From Bradyrhizobium embrapense (GTDB lineage Bacteria; Pseudomonadota; Alphaproteobacteria; Rhizobiales; Xanthobacteraceae): DNA of 64,000 bases. Numbering within the stretch: position 1 is the stretch's first letter; every line of letters starts with the position of its first letter. A program made the translations under genes and the position numbers. The notes under the pieces are model-generated. The model saw nothing but the letters and a program-made list of their open reading frames with translations, searched no databases and was not told the origin of the DNA. The stretch spans positions 372,411 through 436,410 of the forward strand of contig NZ_LFIP02000002.1 of assembly GCF_001189235.2 (NCBI RefSeq), read 5' to 3'. Below, in pieces: positions 55,767-63,126 of the stretch.

Positions 55767-56159
55767 ATGTCAAAGATTCAAAAAGGAATTTTCGCTGCGT
55801 TGGCGGCTTCACTGACGCTTGGCGCGGTACAGTTGGCGTCCGGCCACGATCTCATCGGCGGACAGCAGGTCACCACCGCATTGGCGCCGGAGAGCGCGGT
55901 CAATCGCGCCGCCAAAACGGATCGTGCCGTGGCTCCGATTGCCGCCCTGCCGAGCCGGACCGTCGCGCTTAAGCTCGATCGGCTTCCCGATACTTCGGTC
56001 CTGGTCCGCGTTCCCGTGGCGCGGGAAGAAGCGCGCAATCGTCCCGCAGCGCCCGCCCGGGCGCGGCCCGGCGACACTCGCAAGGTGGCCTGCGAGCCGG
56101 TGGTCAGCGTCCTGACCGAAGTGGCCAAGCTGCTGCAGCCCGGCCGCTGCGTGACCTGA
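55767..56159 (+). CDS. Exported protein of unknown function (130 residues)
   Basis: A signal peptide (MSKIQKGIFAALAASLTLGAVQLASG, cleavage likely after ASG) precedes a low-complexity, basic and Ala/Pro-rich region and a conserved-looking C-terminal piece with two Cys (KVACEPVVSVLTEVAKLLQPGRCVT) that may form a disulphide. Periplasmic. ATG 55767 is preferred over the upstream frame from 55677 because it starts the signal. Confidence 0.78.
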   Translation: MSKIQKGIFAALAASLTLGAVQLASGHDLIGGQQVTTALAPESAVNRAAKTDRAVAPIAALPSRTVALKLDRLPDTSVLVRVPVAREEARNRPAAPARARPGDTRKVACEPVVSVLTEVAKLLQPGRCVT

Positions 56160-56179
56160 GAACCCCTTGCACGACGTCG

Positions 56180-56201
56180 TCGCCCGGCTTGAACCGGGCG
56201 A
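56180..56201. terminator. Palindromic hairpin between convergent genes
   Basis: TCGCCCGG (56180-56187) and CCGGGCGA (56194-56201) with a 6-nt loop CTTGAA; a REP-like element that could terminate both the exported-protein gene and the opposing DUF1469-type gene. Confidence 0.6.
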
Positions 56202-56253
56202 TGATGACGGTTGAGCGGTGCTGGCTTCGCGTCCCGAGGGAGAAACGCTACTC

Positions 56254-56706
56254 CTATTCCTCTTCCTCCGCCTCCTCGCTGCCGCGGGCGGCGCCGCGGC
56301 TTGCCATCAGGCCGAGCGCGAGGCCGCCGACCGCGAGGATCGGGATCAGCCGCTTGCCGCCGATGGCGCGGGCGATCTGCAGGCCGGTGGCGATCAATGC
56401 GGGGTTGGCGAGCATCGTCGCCGCGGCGGATTTGGCGGCCTTGGCCGCCTTCTCGGCACGCCTCTGCATCTCGCGCTTGCGCACCGTGTAAACGACAATG
56501 ACGATCAGCGTGACGACGAGGAACACCGCGGCGCCGGACAGGCATGCTTCCACCGCACCGTAGTGCTGCAGCACATAGACGAAGGCGGCCGCGCACAGGA
56601 AGGCGATGGTGATGAGCAGCGCGACCGCGGCGGCGGCCGCAAGCGACGTCAGCCGCAACGCGCTGCCGATGGATTGCTTGACGTCATCGATCAGCCGCTG
56701 AAGCAT
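56254..56706 (-). CDS. Phage-holin superfamily III / DUF1469-like membrane protein
   Basis: 150 residues. An N-terminal amphipathic helix (MLQRLIDDVKQSIGSAL), two membrane helices (~20-45 and ~58-80), then a basic/Ala-rich segment and a third hydrophobic stretch (LIPILAVGGLALGLMASRG) with an acidic end. Such proteins are usually encoded with YqjD/ElaB-type DUF883 proteins, as here. It is 118 bp after the DUF883 gene, on the same strand, and probably shares its EcfG promoter. A 17-bp direct repeat (56712-56728 and 56739-56755) precedes it. Confidence 0.8.
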   Translation of the reverse strand: MLQRLIDDVKQSIGSALRLTSLAAAAAVALLITIAFLCAAAFVYVLQHYGAVEACLSGAAVFLVVTLIVIVVYTVRKREMQRRAEKAAKAAKSAAATMLANPALIATGLQIARAIGGKRLIPILAVGGLALGLMASRGAARGSEEAEEEE

Positions 56707-56824
56707 TGACCAACCTTGCCCTGAAAAGTCCTGCTTTGAACCTTGCCCTGAAAAGCGCATCGACGAACGCGGTGGCGGCGTGCCAGCGCTGCCATCGCGT
56801 CCGGAACGGTGGTTTGCGCATGAC

Positions 56825-57196
56825 CTAGCGCCGCCAGGTGACACCGATCAGAAAGCCGAGGCCGAGCGCCAGGCCGACGGTCGCCAGCGGCCGCTGCGTG
56901 ATCACCTCTTCCAGCGTTTCCTCGATCGACGATGCAGCCTCCTGTGCCGCGCCCATCATCGCGCTGCCGCGCTCGGTCACGTCGTCGAGCGCCTCTTCCG
57001 CGTTGGCGCGCGCGTCCTTGTAGCGGCGGCGGGCCTGCTTGCCGGCGTTGTTGGCGAACGAATTGAGCGCGTCGGTGATCTGTTCGGTGAGAGCTGCGAT
57101 ATCGTTCTTCACGGCAGTGACATCCTTTTCGAGGCGTTCGTAGGTCGCTTTGTCCGTCATGTTCTTGATCCCAAATGTGCTGTCCGTGCTCGACAT
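56825..57196 (-). CDS. DUF883 (YqjD/ElaB) family inner-membrane-anchored stress protein
   Basis: 123 residues. A long amphipathic coiled region (DKATYERLEKDVTAVKNDIAALTEQI ... RGSAMMGAAQEAASSIEETLEEVI) ends in a C-terminal anchor PLATVGLALGLGFLIGVTWRR, the family signature. YqjD-type proteins bind ribosomes at the membrane in stationary phase (known in E. coli). ATG 57196 has GGGAG upstream. An exact EcfG promoter lies 36-60 bp upstream, in line with stress induction. Confidence 0.9.
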   Translation of the reverse strand: MSSTDSTFGIKNMTDKATYERLEKDVTAVKNDIAALTEQITDALNSFANNAGKQARRRYKDARANAEEALDDVTERGSAMMGAAQEAASSIEETLEEVITQRPLATVGLALGLGFLIGVTWRR

Positions 57197-57231
57197 CGAA
57201 AGCTCCCGGAAAACGTGTGTGTTCGGAGAAA

Positions 57232-57256
57232 AACGCTTCGCACCGCTCAAGGTTCC
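57232..57256 (-). promoter_or_regulatory. EcfG promoter, exact consensus, for the DUF883-DUF1469 pair
   Basis: Minus strand GGAAC (57256-57252), 16-bp spacer, CGTT (57235-57232). Predicted leader ~30 nt before ATG 57196. Confidence 0.82.
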
Positions 57257-57327
57257 AGGTACGAAACCGGCTTTGTGGTTCGACGCGTTTTCTCCACGCG
57301 AACCGGTGCCCGCTTGAAAACGCTTTG

Positions 57328-58440
57328 TTAGCCTTCAGGCAGCTGCGGCGAATTGACTGGTATCAAATGCTCTTTAACGATCAGCGCCACGATTAGCAGC
57401 GGCGACGACAGGAAGGCGCCCATCGGGCCCCACAGCCAGGTCCAGAATGCGAGCGCGAGAAACACCGCGAGCGCATTCAGCGACAGCCGGCGGCCGACGA
57501 TCGTCGGCGTCACGAAATGCCCTTCCATGAAGGTCACGACCGCAAAGCAGGCCGGTGCGATCAGCCCCGCGCCGATGGTCGGCGCGGAAATGATGCCGAC
57601 CGCGACCAGGACCACGAACATCGCGATCGGACCGATGATCGGAATGAAGTTCAGCGTCGCGGCGAGCGCGCCGAGCCCGGCCGGATTGGGCGTGCCGGTC
57701 GCCGCGCAGATCACGCCGGTGACGATGCCGACGCCGGCATTGATCATGGTCACCGTCAGCAGATAACTGCCGAGATGGACCTCGATCTCGTTGAGCATGC
57801 GCAGCGTGCGCAGCCGCGCCGCGCGATCGCTGAAGGTCATCACCAGCGCGCGGCGCAGATCCGTCCAGCTCGCGATGAACAGGATCAGAGTGGCGATGAA
57901 CAGCAGGAATTCGGCGAAGGTCGGTGAGACGAATTCCAGCGTCGGCTGCACCCATTCGAATTTCGGCATCTGCAGCGCGGCCAGCGTATCGGAGCCGCCG
58001 ACCATGCTCTGCAGTTCCTGCCACAGCGCGAGCGGCCGGTCGAACACATGCAGCTTCTGCTTCAGAATCGCGCCGAGTTCGGGCAGCCGCGAGCTCCATT
58101 GCATCACCGGCGAGGCGATCAGCCCGACCATGAAGCTGACGGCGGCGCCGACCGCAATCACGATCAGCACGGCGCCGAGCGCACGCGGAATCCGGTAGCG
58201 CTCGAGCAGGCTCGCCGCCGGCGACAGCATGGTGCCGACGATGAAGGCCATGGTGATCGGCAGGAAGACCGCGCGCGCCAAATAAAGCACCGCCACCACG
58301 ACGATCACCAGCAGCGCGACCAGCGCGAAGGCTGTGACCTCGGCGCGGCTGATCACCGGCGGCAGATCGGCTTTGCTGTCGGGGAGGGGCGTGCCTTCGG
58401 GCGCGTTGCCAAGCCTACGTTCACCCGGAAAGGCGCGCAC
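57328..58440 (-). CDS. AI-2E family transporter (GTG start fixed by promoter and RBS)
   Basis: 370 residues with about eight membrane segments and the AI-2E/PerM-type pattern (FVGTMLSP-like, TLNFIPIIGPIAMFVVLVAVG near 270, VTFMEGHFVTPTIVGRRLSLNALAVFLAL near 310). Members export quorum signals, Na+ or other substrates; here unknown. The frame is open to 58593, but an exact EcfG promoter sits at 58491-58516, inside that extension, and GGGAGGAG lies four bases before GTG 58440. The GTG is therefore the real start. Confidence 0.88.
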   Translation of the reverse strand: MRAFPGERRLGNAPEGTPLPDSKADLPPVISRAEVTAFALVALLVIVVVAVLYLARAVFLPITMAFIVGTMLSPAASLLERYRIPRALGAVLIVIAVGAAVSFMVGLIASPVMQWSSRLPELGAILKQKLHVFDRPLALWQELQSMVGGSDTLAALQMPKFEWVQPTLEFVSPTFAEFLLFIATLILFIASWTDLRRALVMTFSDRAARLRTLRMLNEIEVHLGSYLLTVTMINAGVGIVTGVICAATGTPNPAGLGALAATLNFIPIIGPIAMFVVLVAVGIISAPTIGAGLIAPACFAVVTFMEGHFVTPTIVGRRLSLNALAVFLALAFWTWLWGPMGAFLSSPLLIVALIVKEHLIPVNSPQLPEG

Positions 58441-58490
58441 AAGACTCCTCCCGAACGGGACAAATGAATTTACGTCAAACTGCGCACGAC

Positions 58491-58516
58491 AACGGCGTCG
58501 CCCCGGCAATGGTTCC
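58491..58516 (-). promoter_or_regulatory. EcfG promoter, exact consensus, for the AI-2E transporter
   Basis: Minus strand GGAAC (58516-58512), 17-bp spacer, CGTT (58494-58491). Gives a ~45-nt leader to the GTG at 58440. Back-to-back with the promoter of the L,D-transpeptidase, 58 bp apart. Confidence 0.82.
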
Positions 58517-58574
58517 ATCGCGCTCTCGTGAGGGCCGGCGGGTTGACAATCGCGACTTCGCGACGATTCGCAGC

Positions 58575-58600
58575 GGAACTGTCTGACGGTCACGTGCGTT
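58575..58600 (+). promoter_or_regulatory. EcfG promoter, exact consensus, for the L,D-transpeptidase
   Basis: GGAAC (58575-58579), 17-bp spacer, CGTT (58597-58600). Predicted leader ~40 nt before ATG 58649. Confidence 0.82.
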
Positions 58601-58648
58601 GGTCTGGCATCGCATCACCATGATGCGCATCCCGTCCAGGGGCAGCAC

Positions 58649-59479
58649 ATGACACAGCAGTCTCTCTCCAGCCGCCGGCTTGCGTCGCGCGCCGCGCGCA
58701 CCGTTGCTCGTAATCTTGCCTTCACCAGCATCCTCTTGGCGACGCCGTTCATGGTCGCCAATTCGGCCAGCGCCCAGGTCCGCTCTTCCGCGCTGGGCTA
58801 TGCGTCGACCCAGACGGGCGGATTTCCCTCCGACGAGGTGATGAGTGATCCTTCGGCCGTGGGCACCGAGGACGGCGCGCTGCCGGAGCGGCTGCGCCGC
58901 ACCACCGTCGCGCTCAACACGTCGGAGGCGCCCGGCACCATCATCATCGATACCGGCAACACCGCGCTCTATTATGTGCTCGGCGGTGGCCGGGCGATCC
59001 GCTACGGCGTCGGCGTCGGCCGCGAGGGCTTCACCTGGGCTGGCACCCAGACCATCAGCAACAAGGCGGAATGGCCGGACTGGCATCCGCCGGCCGAGAT
59101 GATCAAGCGCCAGCCCTATCTGCCGCGCTTCATGGCCGGCGGCCCGGGCAATCCGCTCGGCGCCCGCGCGATGTATCTCGGCTCCAGCGAGTACCGCATC
59201 CACGGCACCAACGATCCCTCGACCATCGGCAAGTTCGTCTCCTCGGGCTGCATCCGCCTGACCAATGAGGACGTCACCGACCTGTTCAATCGCGTCAATG
59301 TCGGCACCAAGGTCGTGGTGCTGCCGAAGAACGGGCCGCATCTCGCCGCCCGCGAGCTCGGTCCGAGTACGACGCAGATCTCTGTCCGCCCCGCGCCGAT
59401 GCAGCCGCGCCCCGCCGTGATGACGCTGCCGTCCGGTCGTCAGGCGGTGAACATTCCGACCGGTGCCTCGTTGTACTGA
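58649..59479 (+). CDS. L,D-transpeptidase (YkuD domain), exported
   Basis: 276 residues. Signal peptide (~1-42, ending SASAQ), YkuD domain ~95-215 with catalytic motif HGTNDPSTIGKFVSSGCIRL (His185, Cys201), and a Pro/Arg-rich tail. Forms meso-DAP 3-3 cross-links or attaches proteins to peptidoglycan in the periplasm. An exact EcfG promoter upstream implies wall remodelling under stress. Followed 25 bp later by a DUF2865 gene, likely the same operon. Confidence 0.93.
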   Translation: MTQQSLSSRRLASRAARTVARNLAFTSILLATPFMVANSASAQVRSSALGYASTQTGGFPSDEVMSDPSAVGTEDGALPERLRRTTVALNTSEAPGTIIIDTGNTALYYVLGGGRAIRYGVGVGREGFTWAGTQTISNKAEWPDWHPPAEMIKRQPYLPRFMAGGPGNPLGARAMYLGSSEYRIHGTNDPSTIGKFVSSGCIRLTNEDVTDLFNRVNVGTKVVVLPKNGPHLAARELGPSTTQISVRPAPMQPRPAVMTLPSGRQAVNIPTGASLY

Positions 59480-59504
59480 GGAGTGTTGTGGCGCGAGGTC
59501 GGTG

Positions 59505-60134
59505 ATGGTGAAACGACATTCCAGGCGGTTGGCGTTCGGGGCGGCGGCATTGCTCGGACTTTCGCTGGCGCCCGCGGCGCAAGCCCAGGATTTCTTCTCG
59601 CAATTGTTCGGCGGCTTCATGCAGGGCCGCCCGCCGGTCATCCGGGTGCCGTTCGATGATGGCCCGGCGCCGGTGCCGCGGACCGAACGCCGCGCGCGCT
59701 ATGACGGCGGCCAGGCCTATTGCGTGCGCACCTGCGACGGCCGTTATTTCCCGCTGGCTGCGACCGGCAACCAGAGCAAGGCGGAGAGCTGCAACAGCTT
59801 CTGCCCGGCGAGCGCGACCGAAGTGGTCTATGGCGGCAACATCGACAACGCCGCGACCGAGGACGGCAAGCCGTATTCCGAGCTGCCGAACGCATTCCGT
59901 TATCGCGACGAGATCGTCTCGGGCTGCACCTGCAACGGCAAGGACACTGTCGGGCTCGCCGCGGTCAAAATCGAGGACGATCCGACCTTGCGCAAGGGTG
60001 ACATCGTCGCCGGCAAGGACGGATTGATGTCGGTCGGCCGCCCCGACCGCCGCGGTGCGTCGCTCAACTTCACGCCGGCGCCGGATCGCATCCGCGCCAG
60101 GTATGAGCGCGCGCCTGTGCTGGCGCGCGAATAG
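59505..60134 (+). CDS. DUF2865 domain exported protein
   Basis: 209 residues. Signal peptide (MVKRHSRRLAFGAAALLGLSLAPAAQA), then a Cys-containing domain with YCVRTCDGRYFPL, ESCNSFCPASATEVVYGG and SGCTCNGKD, the pattern of DUF2865. The paired cysteines suggest disulphides in the periplasm; function unknown. ATG 59505 gives the proper signal. Probably co-transcribed with the L,D-transpeptidase, so an envelope-stress role is plausible. Confidence 0.85.
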   Translation: MVKRHSRRLAFGAAALLGLSLAPAAQAQDFFSQLFGGFMQGRPPVIRVPFDDGPAPVPRTERRARYDGGQAYCVRTCDGRYFPLAATGNQSKAESCNSFCPASATEVVYGGNIDNAATEDGKPYSELPNAFRYRDEIVSGCTCNGKDTVGLAAVKIEDDPTLRKGDIVAGKDGLMSVGRPDRRGASLNFTPAPDRIRARYERAPVLARE

Positions 60135-60176
60135 CCTCGCTTGCGCAAGCGGCGGCCAGCCCCGGTTCCGTCATCG

Positions 60177-60201
60177 GGAACCGACCTTCCCTTCGCACGT
60201 T
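60177..60201 (+). promoter_or_regulatory. EcfG promoter, exact consensus, for the 51-residue ORF
   Basis: GGAAC (60177-60181), 16-bp spacer, CGTT (60198-60201). Predicted leader ~40 nt before ATG 60249. Confidence 0.8.
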
Positions 60202-60248
60202 AGCAAACTGCGAACAGCACATTCACCGATGCCATCAGGGGGCCCCGC

Positions 60249-60404
60249 ATGCTCGTCGGCGTACTCGTCACTTTCCTTGTCATTATTCTGGTTCTTTATC
60301 TCATCAACATGTTGCCGCTCGACGGCCGCGCCAAGCAGATCGCGCGCGTCGTGGTCATCATCATCGGCATCGTCTCGCTGCTGAAGTATTTGGCGGTTTT
60401 CTAG
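60249..60404 (+). CDS. Small two-helix membrane protein (51 residues) under an EcfG promoter
   Basis: MLVGVLVTFLVIILVLYLIN, loop MLPLDGRAKQIAR, then VVVIIIGIVSLLKYLAVF: two membrane helices joined by a short charged loop. It resembles the Thivi_2564-type small membrane proteins (weak recollection). AGGGGG precedes the ATG. The exact EcfG promoter 48-72 bp upstream supports a stress-induced gene. Confidence 0.78.
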   Translation: MLVGVLVTFLVIILVLYLINMLPLDGRAKQIARVVVIIIGIVSLLKYLAVF

Positions 60405-60771
60405 CTTCGTCGCTTCGCTCCTCGCAATGACGTGGATGCACCGCCGTCATCGCCCGGCCTGTACGCAATTGCGCACATGGACCGGGCGATCCGGTAAGCC
60501 GCGGCCTTTCGGCTCAAGCACTGCGGCCTCTGGAATACTGGGTCACCCGCCTGCGCGGGTGATGACACTGAGCAAGCAAAGCAATCACGCCGTCACCCCC
60601 GGAGCCGCCAATGGCGCATCCCGCGTACAGGCTGCACAATTTCGGAATAGTAAAATATTACCGCTGATATGCTCGACGAGGCAGGTTGCCGGGCCCGCCG
60701 GCTACTGTGCATGGGGTTGTTTTCGATATTTTGGTTGGCCGCCCCCTGCGACGGCGGGCGCGGCGCCAAAA
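60405..60771. other. Non-coding stretch with several palindromic repeats
   Basis: About 370 bp without a credible gene. It contains GCGCAATTGCG-like and CGCCCGG/CCGGGCG palindromes around 60460-60500 and a perfect GTCACCCGC...GCGGGTGA hairpin near 60551-60570, all of types common in Bradyrhizobium intergenic DNA. The remainder shows nothing recognisable. Confidence 0.5.
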
Positions 60772-60797
60772 AAAGCCCCGGCTCGCGCCGGGGCTTT
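60765..60797 (-). terminator. Rho-independent terminator of glcB
   Basis: Minus strand: perfect 11-bp stem AAAGCCCCGGC / GCCGGGGCTTT, 4-nt loop, then a run of seven T's. Lies 26 bp past the glcB stop. Confidence 0.94.
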
Positions 60798-60823
60798 GCT
60801 CAATCGTTGCGATCGCTCGCGGA

Positions 60824-62986
60824 TCAACCCGCAGCCTTGGCCTCGCGGCGGCGCGCGGTGAGGATGTATTCGGTGTAGCCGTTTGGCTGGGTGCGCCCCT
60901 CGAAGATCAGGTCGCAGGCCGCCTTGAAGGCCACGCCGTCGAATGAAGGCGCCATCGGCTTGTAGAGCGCATCGCCGGCGTTCTGCTTGTCGACGACGAC
61001 GGCCATGCGCTTCAGCGATTCCATCACCTGATCCCGGGTGATGACGCCCTGATGCAGCCAGTTCGCCAGATGCTGGCTCGAGATGCGCAGCGTGGCGCGG
61101 TCTTCCATCAGGCCGACATCGTGGATGTCGGGCACCTTGGAGCAGCCGACGCCCTGGTCGATCCAGCGCACGACGTAGCCGAGGATGCCCTGGCAGTTGT
61201 TGTCGATCTCCTGCTTCACATCGTCGGGCGCCCAGTTCGACTGCGACACCGGAATGGTGAGGATGTCTTCGAGCTTGGCGCGCGGCCCGCCTTTGGCGAG
61301 CTCCTGCTGGCGGGCGATCACGTTGACCTGGTGATAGTGCAGGGCGTGCAGCGTGGCTGCGGTCGGCGACGGCACCCAAGCGGTGGTGGCGCCGGCCTGC
61401 GGATGGCCGATCTTCTGCGCCAACATGTCGGCCATCTTGTCGGGCGCGGCCCACATGCCCTTGCCGATCTGGGCATGGCCGGGCAGGCCGTCGAGCAGGC
61501 CGTTGTCGACGTTCCAGTCCTCATAGGCCTTGATCCAGGGCTGCGCCTTCATGTCGTTCTTGCGGATCATCGGACCCGCTTCCATCGAGGTGTGGATCTC
61601 GTCGCCGGTGCGGTCGAGGAAGCCGGTGTTGATGAACATGATGCGCTTGGAGGCGCGCTGGATGCAGGCCTTGAGGTTGACCGTGGTGCGGCGCTCCTCG
61701 TCCATGATGCCGACCTTCAGCGTATTCTCCGGCAGGCCGAGCATCTTCTCGACTTCGGCGAACAGGTCGCAGGTCAGCGTCACTTCGTCGGGACCGTGCA
61801 TCTTCGGCTTGACGATATAGGCCGAGCCGGTGCGGCTGTTCCTGACCTTGGAATTGCCCTTGAGGTCGTGGATCGCGAGCAGGCCGGCGACCGCGGCGTC
61901 GAGCAGACCCTCGGGAATCTCCTCGCCCTTGGCGTCGAGCACCGCGTCGGTGAACATGTGGTGGCCGACATTGCGCATCAGCAGCAGGCTGCGGCCGTGC
62001 AGCTTCAGCTCGCTGCCGTCGGGCTTCTTGTAGACGCGGTCGGGATTGAGCGAGCGGGTCAGCGTCTTGCCGCCCTTCTCGAAATCGGCCGACAGCGTGC
62101 CGTTCATCAGGCCGAGCGTGTTGCGATAGACCAGCACCTTGTCCTCGGCGTCGACCGCGGCGACCGAGTCTTCCATGTCGAGAATGGTGGAGGCCGCCGA
62201 TTCCAGGATCATGTCGGCGACGCCGGCCGGATCGTCCTTGCCGATGACGTGGCTACGGTCGATCTTGACCTCGACATGCATGCCGTTGTTGACGAGCAGG
62301 ATCGCGGTGGGCTGGGCGGCATCGCCCAGATAGCCGGCGAACTGGGCGGCGTTCTTCAGCGCGGTCGAATTGCCGCTCTTCAGCTTGACCGAGAGCTGAC
62401 CCGCGATCACGGCATAGGAGGTCACGTCGGTGTGGCTTCCGGTCGCGAGCGGCACGGCGGCGTCGAGGAACGCCTTGGCCTTCGCGATCACCTTGTCGCC
62501 GCGAGCCTTGTTGTAGCCACGGCCAGTCTCGCTCGGATCATGCGGGATCGCATCGGTGCCGTAGAAGGCGTCGTACAGCGAACCCCAGCGCGCGTTGGCG
62601 GCGTTCAGCGCGTAGCGGGCGTTGGTGAGCGGCACCACCAGCTGCGGGCCGCAGATCTTGCCGATTTCCTCGTCGATATTGGCGGTCTCGACCTTTTGGG
62701 TCGCGGGCTCGGGCAGCAGATAGCCGATGTCCTTGAGGAACGCGGTGTAGGCGTTGATGTCGAATGCCTTGCCCTTGTTGGCGCGATGCCAGTCGTCGAT
62801 CTTGGCCTGCAAGGTGTCGCGGACCGCGAGCAGCTCGCGGTTCTTCGGGCCGAGCTTCTGGATGATGGCGGCGAGTCCTGCCCAGAACGCGTCCGGCGCG
62901 ATCCCGGTTTTCGGCGTCGCCTCCTTGGCGATGAAATCGAACAGGACAGGGGCGATCTTCAATCCATGGGCATCGACACGAGTCAT
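60824..62986 (-). CDS. glcB: Malate synthase G
   Basis: 720 residues, normal for the monomeric G isoform, which condenses glyoxylate with acetyl-CoA to malate in the glyoxylate shunt or glycolate use. Conserved catalytic regions: [20 protein letters not shown] near the C-terminal third, [18 protein letters not shown] with the catalytic Arg, and [20 protein letters not shown] 62986 is preferred over an upstream TTG. Single gene with its own terminator; the 140 bp upstream hold the MFS gene's terminator and presumably the promoter. Confidence 0.97.
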   Translation of the reverse strand: MTRVDAHGLKIAPVLFDFIAKEATPKTGIAPDAFWAGLAAIIQKLGPKNRELLAVRDTLQAKIDDWHRANKGKAFDINAYTAFLKDIGYLLPEPATQKVETANIDEEIGKICGPQLVVPLTNARYALNAANARWGSLYDAFYGTDAIPHDPSETGRGYNKARGDKVIAKAKAFLDAAVPLATGSHTDVTSYAVIAGQLSVKLKSGNSTALKNAAQFAGYLGDAAQPTAILLVNNGMHVEVKIDRSHVIGKDDPAGVADMILESAASTILDMEDSVAAVDAEDKVLVYRNTLGLMNGTLSADFEKGGKTLTRSLNPDRVYKKPDGSELKLHGRSLLLMRNVGHHMFTDAVLDAKGEEIPEGLLDAAVAGLLAIHDLKGNSKVRNSRTGSAYIVKPKMHGPDEVTLTCDLFAEVEKMLGLPENTLKVGIMDEERRTTVNLKACIQRASKRIMFINTGFLDRTGDEIHTSMEAGPMIRKNDMKAQPWIKAYEDWNVDNGLLDGLPGHAQIGKGMWAAPDKMADMLAQKIGHPQAGATTAWVPSPTAATLHALHYHQVNVIARQQELAKGGPRAKLEDILTIPVSQSNWAPDDVKQEIDNNCQGILGYVVRWIDQGVGCSKVPDIHDVGLMEDRATLRISSQHLANWLHQGVITRDQVMESLKRMAVVVDKQNAGDALYKPMAPSFDGVAFKAACDLIFEGRTQPNGYTEYILTARRREAKAAG

Positions 62987-63048
62987 GATGGGCTTTCTCA
63001 AAGAAATGGGGCGTTTAGGCGCTGCTTTCGAGCGAAATCAGCAAAAAA

Positions 63049-63078
63049 CGCGCCAAAGGGCCGCGTTCACGGCCCTTT
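63049..63078 (-). terminator. Rho-independent terminator of the MFS gene
   Basis: Minus strand: perfect stem AAAGGGCCG / CGGCCCTTT with a 6-nt loop, followed by GGCGCG and a run of six T's. Located between the MFS gene and glcB, both on the minus strand. Confidence 0.8.
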
Positions 63079-63126
63079 TAGCCTTAAAGCCACGGCTCTG
63101 AGAAGGCCCCTTTCCCCGAGTGCCGC

